Assembly (NCBI GenBank): GCA_963837005.1
Contig: CAWIMC010000001.1
Location: 1,240,001 to 1,304,000 of the forward strand
DNA: 64,000 bases
DNA from: CALDTK01 sp963837005
GTDB taxonomy: Bacteria > Bacteroidota > Bacteroidia > Chitinophagales > Saprospiraceae
Direction: 5' to 3'
Shown: positions 56,383 through 64,000 of the stretch, piece by piece
Numbering within the stretch: position 1 is the stretch's first letter
Layout of the letters: the number at the start of each line of letters is the position of its first letter
The notes under the pieces: generated by a model
The model's database searches: none
Seen by the model: only the letters and a program-made list of their open reading frames with translations
What the model was told of the DNA's origin: nothing
Position numbers and translations under genes: made by a program

Positions 56383-57561
56383 ATGGACAATCCCGCGCCC
56401 GTCGCAGCTCTCGGCGGGCGCCTGTACACCCAGCAATTTTGGTTGTTGTGCGCGAGCCACGCCACGTTCGCGGCGAGCTTCACGATGATCATCCCGGAGT
56501 TGCCGGCTTACCTTACGAGTCTCGGCGGCGCAGACAAAAAGGGGCTCATCATCGCGCTGTTCACCCTCACGGCGGGCCTGTCGCGCCCCTGGTCCGGTAA
56601 GCTCGCCGATACCGTCGGTCGTATTCCCGTCATGGTCATCGGGACTTTAGTGTGCATCGTTTGCTCGGCCATTTACCCGCTCGTAACTGGCGTGGCGGGC
56701 TTTCTGATGCTGCGGCTCGTCCACGGTTTTTCGACGGGCTTTAAGCCAACGGCCTCGACGGCCTACCTCGCCGACATCGTTCCGAAACACCGCCGCGGCG
56801 AAGCCGTCGGCATCGTTGGCGTAGCCTTTAATCTGGGTGCGAGTTCGTCGCCGCCCTTCGGGAGCTGGCTGGCGAATACCTACGGCCTGGATGCGATGTT
56901 TCTGGCGAGTAGCGGGGTGGCACTATTTAGCTTGTTGGCGCTGTATGGTTTAAAGGAGACGCTTCCGCAAAAACAGCGGTTTACGGCCTCCACGCTCAAG
57001 GTAACGTGGCGCGACGTCTGGTACCCACCGTCGATCATCCCGGCCTTCGTGCTCTTCCTCATCTACACCGGCTACGGCCTTCTGCTGACGGTGAGCCCGG
57101 ACCACAGCGACCTGCTCGGCCTTGAAAACCGCGGCACCTATTTCCTCTTCTTCACCGGGGCGAGCCTGTTGAGTCGCCTGGTGGCGGGCCGCGTGAGTGA
57201 CAAGTTCGGGCGGGTGCCTGTCATCAAAGTCGCCTGTGGACTCACCGCAGTCGGCTTGCTGTGGATGGGCTATTACCCCGGGGTGGTTGGCCTATTGGGG
57301 GGCGCGGCGATGTTCGGCTTCACGACCGGCATCGGCGGACCGGCGCTCATGGCCTGGGTCATCGACCGCGCCGAGGACGCTGAGCGCGGCCGAGCCTTCG
57401 GGACGCTGTACATCTTTTTGGAAGCTGCGATTGGCACGGGGGCCTTGCTCAGTGCTTGGCTCTACGGCAACGACGCCTCGCGACTGCCGATGACGTATGC
57501 CGTGTTCGCGGGAATTTCTATTTGTAGCCTAGCCTTCATGCTGCGGTATGGGAAGCGGTGA
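56383..57561 (+). CDS. MFS transporter
   Basis: This 392-residue inner-membrane transporter of the major facilitator superfamily has twelve helices. The family loop 2-3 motif is visible as SGKLADTVGRIPVMVIG and in the second half as AGRVSDKFGRVPVIKVA. TMIIPELPAYLTSLG and GFKPTASTAYLADIVPKHRR resemble drug-efflux-type members. The ATG at 56383 (MDNPAPVAALGG) fits better than an upstream GTG/ATG. The last 33 bp overlap the convergent gene 57529-57987. Confidence 0.88.
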   Translation: MDNPAPVAALGGRLYTQQFWLLCASHATFAASFTMIIPELPAYLTSLGGADKKGLIIALFTLTAGLSRPWSGKLADTVGRIPVMVIGTLVCIVCSAIYPLVTGVAGFLMLRLVHGFSTGFKPTASTAYLADIVPKHRRGEAVGIVGVAFNLGASSSPPFGSWLANTYGLDAMFLASSGVALFSLLALYGLKETLPQKQRFTASTLKVTWRDVWYPPSIIPAFVLFLIYTGYGLLLTVSPDHSDLLGLENRGTYFLFFTGASLLSRLVAGRVSDKFGRVPVIKVACGLTAVGLLWMGYYPGVVGLLGGAAMFGFTTGIGGPALMAWVIDRAEDAERGRAFGTLYIFLEAAIGTGALLSAWLYGNDASRLPMTYAVFAGISICSLAFMLRYGKR

Positions 57562-57987
57562 GAGACGAGTAGAGCGCGCGCCCTTCCACACCCAGTGCAG
57601 CATCAGCCCAAACGGCACGATCCAAATAAGGTCGTTGAACACGTTGATCCACCCAAAGCGCAGGGGCAACTCTTGCTCGAGCCAGACCTTTTGCACCAAC
57701 CCGATCGGCCCAAACACCTTCCCCAGAAAGCCAACCAGGATGATCGGCCAGTGGCGGTAGAGGTCCGTCGAGGCGATCCCGTAGCCGATACCATACACTC
57801 CGACGATCATCCCGACCGACTGCCAAACGCTGGGGTAGTTGATGGGCGCCATGTCAAACAGAGAGAAGGCGTGCTGGGGGAAGAGCACGACCCAGGCGCC
57901 CCAGGCGATGTTGTAGGCGGCGGCGGCGAAGAGCGTCCAGCGCATCCAGCGCGGGGCAACGGGGAAGGGGGAGTGGAGCATGGACAT
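57529..57987 (-). CDS. Conserved integral membrane protein
   Basis: This 152-residue protein has four hydrophobic segments: WTLFAAAAYNIAWGAWVVLF, VGMIVGVYGIGYGIAS, WPIILVGFLGKVFGPIGLV and INVFNDLIWIVPFGLMLHWV. The pattern (AAYNIAWG..., FGPIG) recurs in small membrane proteins of Bacteroidota of unknown role. It is convergent with and overlaps the end of the MFS gene by 33 bp. Confidence 0.7.
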   Translation of the reverse strand: MSMLHSPFPVAPRWMRWTLFAAAAYNIAWGAWVVLFPQHAFSLFDMAPINYPSVWQSVGMIVGVYGIGYGIASTDLYRHWPIILVGFLGKVFGPIGLVQKVWLEQELPLRFGWINVFNDLIWIVPFGLMLHWVWKGARSTRLSPLPIPQHEG

Positions 57988-58081
57988 CTAACCAAGCAGC
58001 GCGAGCGTCGTTGTCGCGTGTTCGTGCAGCACGATCGCACGGCATCCATGCTCCATGCTCCTCGATCCATGCTCCTCCCTC

Positions 58082-58702
58082 CTAAAATACAAACCCCACC
58101 CCCACACTAAACACGTCTGCCTTCCCGGACTGCGCCTCGAACGCCTGCGTGAGTCCGAACTCGTAGCGTGCAAAGGCGTGAAAGCTGAGCAGGTCGACGG
58201 CGACGCCCGTGGCTACGCCAAACGTGAGATCGCGCATGCCGCCGAGGTCATCTGTGAGCTTCTCCTTGAGTTGAACCGTCGCTACCGGGCCAGCCTGTAG
58301 GTGTACGGCGGCCAACTTGTTAACGCCGAGTCGCAGGCCTGCGAGTGCCGGGATCTTCAAACTCGTGTGGTGCTGCTCCGAAAAGCCGCCGGGGACGCCG
58401 ACGTCGCGTAGGTCGACGACCTCGGTCTTCGTGCGGTAGTAGTGAAGGCCGGGCTGGAGATAGAGCATCTTCTTCGAGGTCCGCACGTCGAAGCCGAAGT
58501 GGTAGCCGCTGCGGCCTTTGAGTTCGACGTCGGCGTTAGGCTGTTGCGAGAAGTCGACACGCTCCGTGAGGTAACCGTGGACGCCAGCCGAGGGGATAAA
58601 CTGCGCCGTTGCGGCAGGCAGTGCGCAGGCGACTCCAAATGCCAAGGCGAGGCAAGTTTTGGCGAAAGCCGACGAGAGAGAGAAGGGAAGCGAGAGAGAC
58701 AT
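58082..58702 (-). CDS. PorT-family outer-membrane beta-barrel protein
   Basis: This 206-residue protein has a signal peptide (CLALAFGVACALPAATAQ) and repeated amphipathic strands: YHFGFDVRTSKKMLYLQPGL, LKIPALAGLRLGVNKLAAV and FARYEFGLTQAF. It ends VGVGFVF, the aromatic C-terminus expected for outer-membrane insertion. The ATG at 58700-58702 was chosen because an upstream extension would precede the signal. A dispersed word at 58655 lies inside the signal peptide (AFAKT), and a second inverted word is upstream at 58814. Confidence 0.85.
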   Translation of the reverse strand: MSLSLPFSLSSAFAKTCLALAFGVACALPAATAQFIPSAGVHGYLTERVDFSQQPNADVELKGRSGYHFGFDVRTSKKMLYLQPGLHYYRTKTEVVDLRDVGVPGGFSEQHHTSLKIPALAGLRLGVNKLAAVHLQAGPVATVQLKEKLTDDLGGMRDLTFGVATGVAVDLLSFHAFARYEFGLTQAFEAQSGKADVFSVGVGFVF

Positions 58703-58888
58703 GATTCGGGGGGGTTGAAAGGTGAATGTGTTTGTCAAGTCCGAAGAACCACTGTCGTCGGCGCTTTAGCACACAAGGCACTCCCTTTTTAACTCGCCCT
58801 TAGCGGCAGATGAGGCTTTCGCCAAAACTTTAACAGCCTGAAAAGGCCCCGCCTTCCGTGGCAGCACGCACCCCGCGTATAAGCTGAG

Positions 58889-59091
58889 TGGATGGGCTGG
58901 TGGGAGGATGGGAGGATGGGAGGATGGGAGGATGGGCGGGTGGTTTGATGGGAGGATGGGCTGCCGCGTAGGCACACCTGGATAGCACACCCGAACGGCC
59001 ATCCTCCCATCAATTCATCATCCCATCCTCCCACCAAACGCCCCATCAAACGCTCCACCAAACGCTCCCATCAAACTCTCCCCCCTCCGAA
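58889..59091. repeat. GGATGGGA tandem tract facing CCATCCTCCC tract
   Basis: 58889-58967 holds imperfect tandem copies of GGATGGGA. 58998-59091 holds the complementary CCATC/CCCATCAAACG type repeats. The two can pair into a long imperfect hairpin, and the G-rich strand could form a quadruplex. It lies upstream of paaA and downstream of the promoter side of the porin gene. Confidence 0.65.
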
Positions 59092-59124
59092 TCCGTTCGT
59101 ACCTTAGAGCCTAACCCAAACCAC

Positions 59125-60093
59125 ATGACCGATCAAACCACCCGCGAGGCCGCCTTCGAGGCCCGCATCGCCGCCGACGAACGCATTGAGCCCCGCGACT
59201 GGATGCCGGACGCTTACCGCAAAACCCTCATCCGCCAGATCAGCCAGCACGCCCACTCCGAGATCGTCGGCATGCTGCCTGAGGGCAATTGGATCACGCG
59301 AGCGCCTTCCTTGCGCCGCAAGGTCGCCCTGCTGGCCAAGGTGCAAGACGAGGCCGGTCACGGACTCTACCTATACTCGGCTTGCGAGACGCTCGGCGTG
59401 GACCGGGAGACCTTACTGGATGGCCTGCACAGCGGCAAGGCGAAGTACTCCTCCATCTTCAACTACCCCACCCTTACCTGGGCCGACATGGGCGCCATCG
59501 GCTGGCTCGTCGACGGGGCGGCCATCATGAACCAGGTTCCGCTGTGTCGCGCCAGCTACGGACCCTACGCCCGAGCCATGGTACGGGTTTGTAAGGAGGA
59601 GAGCTTCCACCAGCGCCAGGGCTTCGAGTTGCTGCTCAAGCTCAGCCAGGGCACCGACGCACAGAAGGCCATGGTGCAAGACGCGATCGACCGCTGGTGG
59701 TGGCCGGCGCTGATGATGTTCGGCCCGACCGACGACAACTCCCCCAACACCGCCCGCTCGATGCGGTGGAAGATCAAGCGCTTCACCAATGACGAACTCC
59801 GCCAGAAGATGGTCGACGTCTGCGCCGAACAGGTCAAGACTCTCGGCATGACCCTGCCCGACCCCGACATCAAGTGGAACGAGGCCCGCGGACACTACGA
59901 CTTTGGCGCCATCGACTGGTCCGAGTTCTACCGCGTCATCGCCGGCAACGGCCCCCTCAACCGCGAGCGCCTCGCCGCCCGCAACAAGGCCCACGACGAG
60001 GGTGCCTGGGTGAGGGACGCCGCCGCCGCCCACGCCCGGAAGGAAGCTAAGCGTAAGGAAGCTCAGGAGTCACAACTCGCGATAGCCGCGTAG
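59125..60093 (+). CDS. paaA: Phenylacetyl-CoA epoxidase subunit PaaA
   Basis: This 322-residue catalytic di-iron subunit of the multicomponent monooxygenase forms the 1,2-epoxide of phenylacetyl-CoA. The metal-ligand ExxH motifs are in KVQDEAGHGLYLYSACETLG and VCKEESFHQRQGFELL. The family ends RWWWPALMMFGPTDDNSPN and the C-terminal EARGHYDFGAIDWSEFYRVI are clear. It starts ATG 59125. It leads the paaABC cluster; paaB follows after a hairpin-containing gap of 97 bp. Confidence 0.95.
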   Translation: MTDQTTREAAFEARIAADERIEPRDWMPDAYRKTLIRQISQHAHSEIVGMLPEGNWITRAPSLRRKVALLAKVQDEAGHGLYLYSACETLGVDRETLLDGLHSGKAKYSSIFNYPTLTWADMGAIGWLVDGAAIMNQVPLCRASYGPYARAMVRVCKEESFHQRQGFELLLKLSQGTDAQKAMVQDAIDRWWWPALMMFGPTDDNSPNTARSMRWKIKRFTNDELRQKMVDVCAEQVKTLGMTLPDPDIKWNEARGHYDFGAIDWSEFYRVIAGNGPLNRERLAARNKAHDEGAWVRDAAAAHARKEAKRKEAQESQLAIAA

Positions 60094-60117
60094 AGCCGAT
60101 TGCTGAATTTTTGAAGG

Positions 60118-60160
60118 TTGAATTGTTGAATGGCGCGCGGCAGCCCATTCAACAATTCAA
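60118..60160 (+). repeat. Hairpin between paaA and paaB
   Basis: TTGAATTGTTGAATGG (60118-60133) pairs perfectly with CCATTCAACAATTCAA (60145-60160) around an 11-base GC-rich loop, with further weaker pairing outside. AT-rich arms stand out in this GC-rich genome. The arm sequence also occurs inside meaB (44060-44074). Confidence 0.85.
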
Positions 60161-60190
60161 AACTTCAACGACTCAAAAATTAAACACCCC

Positions 60191-60469
60191 ATGCAAGGTC
60201 AACTCTACGAAGTCTTCCTCCGCGCCCGCTCTGGCCTCCACCACAAGCATGCCGGCAGCCTCCACGCGACCGACGACGCGATGGCCCTTCAGAGCGCTCG
60301 CGACGTTTACACGCGCCGCGGCGAAGGCGCGAGCATCTGGGTGATCCCGAGCTCGTACATCATCGCCTCCGATCCAGAGGACGCGGACCTGATGTTCGAT
60401 CCGGCAGACGATAAGGTGTACCGGCATCCGACATTTTATGAGATACCCAAGGAAGTGAAGAATATGTGA
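60191..60469 (+). CDS. paaB: Phenylacetyl-CoA epoxidase subunit PaaB
   Basis: This 92-residue subunit bridges PaaA-PaaC dimers. The family pattern is clear: YEVFLRARSGLHHKHAGSLH, ATDDAMALQSARDVYTRRGE, SIWVIPSSYIIAS and DDKVYRHPTFYEIP. The length is normal. Flanked on both sides by intergenic hairpins. Confidence 0.94.
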   Translation: MQGQLYEVFLRARSGLHHKHAGSLHATDDAMALQSARDVYTRRGEGASIWVIPSSYIIASDPEDADLMFDPADDKVYRHPTFYEIPKEVKNM

Positions 60470-60507
60470 GAGCCTCAATGAACCCCAAAGCATCAAGCAA
60501 AACTCGA

Positions 60508-60586
60508 GTTTCCCGGGCTTTAGCCCGGCCCGCCAGAAAGGCAATCCTATCCCCTCCCATCGTGTCCGGGCTAAAGCCCGGGAAAC
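60508..60586 (+). repeat. Long hairpin between paaB and paaC
   Basis: TTTCCCGGGCTTTAGCCCGG lies at 60509-60528, and the base before it also pairs. The right arm 60566-60586 is its exact complement over 21 bp, with a 37-base loop. Each arm is itself nearly palindromic (CCCGGGCTTTAGCCCGG). The type resembles dispersed repetitive palindromes and not a terminator (no T-run). Confidence 0.9.
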
Positions 60587-60621
60587 CCTAGCACTGCTCA
60601 GTGCAGTAGTAAAGAAGTAAA

Positions 60622-61377
60622 GTGTCCGCTCTCCTACCCTACCTTCTGCACCGCGCAGACACCTGCCTCATCCTCGGCCAGCGACTCTCAGCTTGGTGTG
60701 GCCATGGACCGATCCTCGAACAGGACATTGCCCTGACCAATATTGCGCTCGACCTCGTCGGACAGGCGCGCAACTACTACCAGTACGCCGCGCAGGTCGA
60801 GGGCCAAGGTCGCACTGAGGACGACTTCGCGTACTTGCGCAACGACCGCGATTTCCTGAATCCCCTGCTCTGCGAAACCGACAACGGCGACTGGGGCCAG
60901 ACCGTGCTCAGGCAGTTCCTCTTCGACGAGCACCACTACCTCCTGCTGATCTCCCTGCAGGATTCGAGCGACGAGCACCTCGCCGCCATTGCAGCTAAGA
61001 GTGTTAAGGAGGTGGCCTACCATCGGCGCTGGTCGGCCGACTGGGTCGTGCGCCTCGGGGATGGCACGGCCGCGAGCCACCGCCGTATGCAGACAGCGCT
61101 CGACGAACTTTGGCGTTTTACGGGCGAGCTGCTCACGAGCGCCCCCGTCGATACCGCCGCCGCTGACATTGGGCTTGCGCCAAAACCCGAGACCCTTGCT
61201 GCGGCCTACCTAGCGCAGGTGCGACAGGTTTTGGCGAAAGCTACCCTCACCGTCCCCGACACCGAACCAGACGCAATGCAACAAGGCGGCAAACGCGGGG
61301 TCCATTCCGAGAAGCTCGGCTTCCTGCTCGCTGAGATGCAACACCTCAAGCGCAGCCACCCCGGGGCGGAGTGGTAA
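60622..61377 (+). CDS. paaC: Phenylacetyl-CoA epoxidase subunit PaaC
   Basis: This 251-residue structural subunit pairs with PaaA. It shares the ferritin-like fold but lacks a working di-iron site. Seen are HRADTCLILGQRLSAWCGHG, DIALTNIALDLVGQARNYYQ, KSVKEVAYHRRWSADWVVRL and LGFLLAEMQHLKRSHPGAEW, the usual C-terminal end. It starts GTG 60622. The words at 61172 and 61227 (LAPKP, VLAKA) are only 55 bp apart in opposite orientation. Confidence 0.93.
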   Translation: MSALLPYLLHRADTCLILGQRLSAWCGHGPILEQDIALTNIALDLVGQARNYYQYAAQVEGQGRTEDDFAYLRNDRDFLNPLLCETDNGDWGQTVLRQFLFDEHHYLLLISLQDSSDEHLAAIAAKSVKEVAYHRRWSADWVVRLGDGTAASHRRMQTALDELWRFTGELLTSAPVDTAAADIGLAPKPETLAAAYLAQVRQVLAKATLTVPDTEPDAMQQGGKRGVHSEKLGFLLAEMQHLKRSHPGAEW

Positions 61378-61421
61378 TCTCGCCAGGATAGGCCAACCGA
61401 CATTGAGCACCTTTGCCGTCG

Positions 61422-63116
61422 ATGCAGACTGTCGGACCTCGAACCTCCACCGCCCTCGGGCGCACATCGCTGCTCGGCGCACTGGCAATCGTCGCCTTCG
61501 CCTTGCTGTGGTACTGGCCGACACGTCGCGCGGGTTGGGTGACTGATATTCTCGGGCTCGCGCCGCGGCTCAACGACGGGAGCGGATTGGCGGGCGCGTG
61601 GACGGGCTACGGCGCACCGGTCTTCCACCCGTTGACGCTCGGGACGCACTACCTGCTGTGGCACGTCGGCGGACCGCAATCGCTCCTTTACTACGGCGTC
61701 TGGATCTTGCTCCATGCGCTGACGGCCTGGATGATCGCCCGCAGCGTGATCGGCCTAACGGCGCACTTTGGTCTCGCGCGTGGGCAGCAGAGTGGATGGT
61801 TGGCGGCGCTGGCCTTTGTGGTCTATCCTTATGTTGTCGAGGCCGTCGTGTGGCGGGCGACCCTCAACTACCTGCTGGTCGTGCCCCTGATCCTAGCTGC
61901 GTGTTGGGCAGTGTTCGCTTTCGCCAAAACAGGCAGCGGGCGACCGTTGGCGGGCTCAGTAGTGCTAGCCGTTCTGGCGCTTTTCAGCTTCGACCTGGCG
62001 TGGACGCTACCGGCGTTCGCCTTGCTCGCCGCAGTCACGACTGGATCGGCACCAGGGTGGACCGTGAATGCCAGACGCTGCGGCGTAGCCTTTGGCGCTC
62101 ACGCTGCGACGCTCGCGGTGTACTTGCTGGCAAAAACCCTTGTCATCGGGACGGCCGTCGGGCACTATGGGGCGGCGCAGCATTTGGACGCGAGCCCGTC
62201 GGTCATTTTACCCAATGTCTGGCGGACGCTGACCAAGATGCTGCTGCTCACACGAGAATTAGCCTTTCCGAGCAAGCACGCGCTGAACGACTTCCTCGGA
62301 GAGACTCGGGTCTACCTCGGGCTCACTGCGCTAGCGATCGGCTTCCTCATCCTATGGCTACTGCGGCTGGCCCCTCGCTCCGCCCGGTGGCGTTTGGCTG
62401 GCTGTCTCGGGATCGGGGCCATCGTCGCGACGCTGCCGACGGCCAATCTCTTCTACTATTATCTCCTCGGCAGTGAGGGCGACCGCTACAGCTACTTTCC
62501 GAGCGTCTGTCTACTTGCGCTACTGGCCGTGGCCTGGGGCGGGATCAACTGGACAGGCCTACGCTTTGGGCTTGGCGTGCTTGCCGTCGTCATGTTTGGC
62601 TACTTCAACCGACAGCACCTCACCGACTGGGCCGAGGGGGCCTACGCGCAGCAGCTTCTACTCGATGACTTCCCGATCGATTCACCAGGGGAGGTCTACG
62701 TCTTGGCTGCGGCCGACAATTATGAGGGGACGTACCTCTTCCGTGACGGCAACGTCCCGTATATGGCGATGGACTACAACCTGCGCCACCTCAGGGGCTG
62801 GACCCGCGCGGACTCGGTCGAGAATCTCGTAAACTTTAACCAAGTCGGCCTCGATGACTCGATTTCGGCGAATGTCAGTACCGCCGGGGAGATCGAGCTA
62901 CGCTTCCGGCAGGGGGGCAACTGGTTCTGGCGAGGCGGCATTGGTCTGAGCAGTTACGAGCGCCCAGCCTTCGAGGTCACAGCCGGCGACCCGGTGCGGA
63001 TCTGCTTTACGGAGCCGCTCCCAACGAGCACCTTGCTGCTCTACCCGACCGGACGCACCTGGACGGCCTTGCCGCACGAGGGTCTTCGCCCCTGTCGCGA
63101 GATCGAGGGTCAGTAA
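61422..63116 (+). CDS. Polytopic membrane protein, glycosyltransferase-like
   Basis: This 564-residue protein has about ten membrane helices (SLLGALAIVAFALLWYWP, WLAALAFVVYPYVVEAVVWR, LLVVPLILAACWAVFAFA and others) and a soluble C-terminal domain of about 160 residues. The architecture resembles GT39/GT83-type or O-antigen-related glycosyltransferases, and the first loop has VFHPLTLGTHYLLWHVGGPQ, like the catalytic loop region of such proteins. I cannot see a firm signature. It follows paaC by 44 bp. It overlaps the convergent nitroreductase by 7 bp. The exact word at 61916 is read as AFAKT. Confidence 0.65.
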   Translation: MQTVGPRTSTALGRTSLLGALAIVAFALLWYWPTRRAGWVTDILGLAPRLNDGSGLAGAWTGYGAPVFHPLTLGTHYLLWHVGGPQSLLYYGVWILLHALTAWMIARSVIGLTAHFGLARGQQSGWLAALAFVVYPYVVEAVVWRATLNYLLVVPLILAACWAVFAFAKTGSGRPLAGSVVLAVLALFSFDLAWTLPAFALLAAVTTGSAPGWTVNARRCGVAFGAHAATLAVYLLAKTLVIGTAVGHYGAAQHLDASPSVILPNVWRTLTKMLLLTRELAFPSKHALNDFLGETRVYLGLTALAIGFLILWLLRLAPRSARWRLAGCLGIGAIVATLPTANLFYYYLLGSEGDRYSYFPSVCLLALLAVAWGGINWTGLRFGLGVLAVVMFGYFNRQHLTDWAEGAYAQQLLLDDFPIDSPGEVYVLAAADNYEGTYLFRDGNVPYMAMDYNLRHLRGWTRADSVENLVNFNQVGLDDSISANVSTAGEIELRFRQGGNWFWRGGIGLSSYERPAFEVTAGDPVRICFTEPLPTSTLLLYPTGRTWTALPHEGLRPCREIEGQ

Positions 63117-63781
63117 AAAACGGCGACCTCGTCGAGGGGCTTGCGCGAAAAATCCGGAACGCAGGCTCCTGGTGCCGGGTAGCCTACAGGGACGAGCAAA
63201 AATGGTCGCTCGTTGTCTGGTCGTCCGAGAATCTCGCTGAGGAAATTCATTGGGCTAGGCGTGTGCGTGAGTGCCGATAAGCCTGCCTCATGCACCGCGG
63301 CCAGTAAAAAGCCACAGGCGATCCCGACGCTTTCGTTGACGTAGTAGTGCTTGGTCTTCGCACCATCGACACCATATCCGTGGACTTGGCGAAAGACGAT
63401 GATCAGCCAGGGGGCCACCTCGAGGAAGGGCTTGTGCCAGTCTGTACCGATGGGCGCGAGATCGGCGAGCCACTCCTCGCTCATTCGCCCGTGGTAGCTC
63501 TCGTACTCCTCCTTTTCGGCGGCCTCGCGAATTTGGCGCTTCAGGACAGGATCCGCGACAGCACAAAAGGTCCACGGCTGCTTGTGAGCTCCCGAGGGCG
63601 CGGAGGCCGCGGCGAGGATCACCCGCTCTATGACGCTCCGAGGCACGGGCTCGTCGGAGAAATCGCGCACTGAGCGCCGGAGGTTCAGGTTTTGCCGAAA
63701 GGCCTCTGCGCCTGCCAACGCCACCGTCGTGTCGCTCGAGCGGTGCGTATACGGAATCGGAGGCCGAGCGGGAGTAGTCAT
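63110..63781 (-). CDS. Nitroreductase-family flavoprotein
   Basis: This 223-residue FMN-dependent oxidoreductase shows the family arginine/serine phosphate site NLRRSVRDFSDEPVP, the flavin segment ASAPSGAHKQPWTFCAV, the central SVGIACGFLLAAVHEAGLSA and the C-terminal LGRPDNERPFLLVPVGYPA. The pattern of YHGRMSEEWLADL is closer to iodotyrosine dehalogenase-like members. The substrate is unknown. A related dispersed word, GGTTTTGCCGAAAGGC, lies at 63688 (read FRQNL). Confidence 0.9.
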   Translation of the reverse strand: MTTPARPPIPYTHRSSDTTVALAGAEAFRQNLNLRRSVRDFSDEPVPRSVIERVILAAASAPSGAHKQPWTFCAVADPVLKRQIREAAEKEEYESYHGRMSEEWLADLAPIGTDWHKPFLEVAPWLIIVFRQVHGYGVDGAKTKHYYVNESVGIACGFLLAAVHEAGLSALTHTPSPMNFLSEILGRPDNERPFLLVPVGYPAPGACVPDFSRKPLDEVAVFY

Positions 63782-63828
63782 GAAGAGCGCAACTTACGGA
63801 AGCGTAGATCGCTCAGCGGCACGGGAGC

Positions 63829-64000
63829 CTACCGTCGCTTCGGTTGCGCCTTGCCTGTGACGTAATCGTTGAGCAAGCCACTTATGATGTCCTTGAGGTA
63901 GCTCCCTTCGTCACGGGCGATTTGCTTGAGACGCGCGAACTGGTCCCGGTCATAGGTGAAGGTCACGCGCTTCGGTACGGAGGTCTTCTCGGCCTGACGG
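63829..64000 (-). CDS. Ribbon-helix-helix DNA-binding protein, partial at right edge
   Basis: The last 56 codons of a small basic protein are visible. RVTFTYDRDQFARLKQIARD, then EGSYLKDIISGLLNDYV, gives a short beta-strand followed by two helices, the pattern of CopG/ParG-type ribbon-helix-helix proteins. The C-terminal tail is basic (KAQPKRR). Such proteins act as partition partners of ParA or as repressors. The N-terminus is outside the window. Confidence 0.6.
   Translation of the reverse strand, partial: RQAEKTSVPKRVTFTYDRDQFARLKQIARDEGSYLKDIISGLLNDYVTGKAQPKRR

Noticed and set aside
58889..59091. Possible CRISPR array
   Set aside because: The repeats are 8-10 bp, contiguous and without unique spacers; there are no cas genes.

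Overview
The window is GC-rich bacterial DNA that I read as Bacteroidota, most plausibly a high-GC member of the Saprospiria (Lewinella-like). This is an inference. It rests on several secreted proteins that end in type IX secretion (T9SS) C-terminal domains, on two close matches to the Bacteroidota promoter (TTG, about 19-20 bp, TAnnTTTG), on an S-box (SAM-I) riboswitch before a homocysteine synthase gene, and on a full phenylacetyl-CoA epoxidase gene set.

Positions 1-12 kb are accessory DNA. An McrBC-type modification-dependent restriction locus on the minus strand is split by a 1,499-bp ISAs1-family element with perfect 19-bp ends and a 12-bp target duplication. Next come a 60-codon remnant of a PLD-nuclease/helicase protein, a SWIM zinc-finger gene flanked by three copies of a 90-bp palindromic repeat, a toxin-antitoxin pair, a predicted DUF3883 nuclease whose N-terminal part resembles that of the neighbouring McrB, and a scrap of an NtrC-type ATPase.

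Positions 12-35 kb hold a secreted GH9 cellulase, an AEC transporter, a Tat-exported Gfo/Idh/MocA oxidoreductase (frameshifted), a sigma/anti-sigma/beta-barrel locus, a response regulator, and the SAM-riboswitch-controlled metY-metX region, which has a short leader reading frame with five consecutive Cys codons. These are followed by a peroxiredoxin, a repeat-rich T9SS protein, a MATE pump, oligopeptidase B, an HD-PycTM membrane protein and a T9SS sugar dehydrogenase.

Positions 35-64 kb are mostly metabolic: gltB-gltD, tRNA-Leu(GAG), paaD, paaG, meaB, an acyltransferase, msrB-msrA, asd, large T9SS proteins (lamin-tail-domain protein, M36 metalloprotease), an MFS transporter, paaA-paaB-paaC, a polytopic membrane protein and a nitroreductase. 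The last feature is a ribbon-helix-helix protein cut by the right edge.

The most striking feature is not a gene. A 13-14 base word, GTTTTGGCGAAAGC (usually extended to GGTTTTGGCGAAAGCC), occurs about 20 times exactly and at least 9 more times with one mismatch, in both orientations, inside and between genes, and is absent from the IS element. It contains GCGAAAGC, a sequence known to fold into an unusually stable mini-hairpin. Its density resembles that of DNA-uptake or other genome-wide signal words. Four otherwise intact genes appear to carry single-base frame breaks, so either recent decay or assembly indels should be kept in mind.
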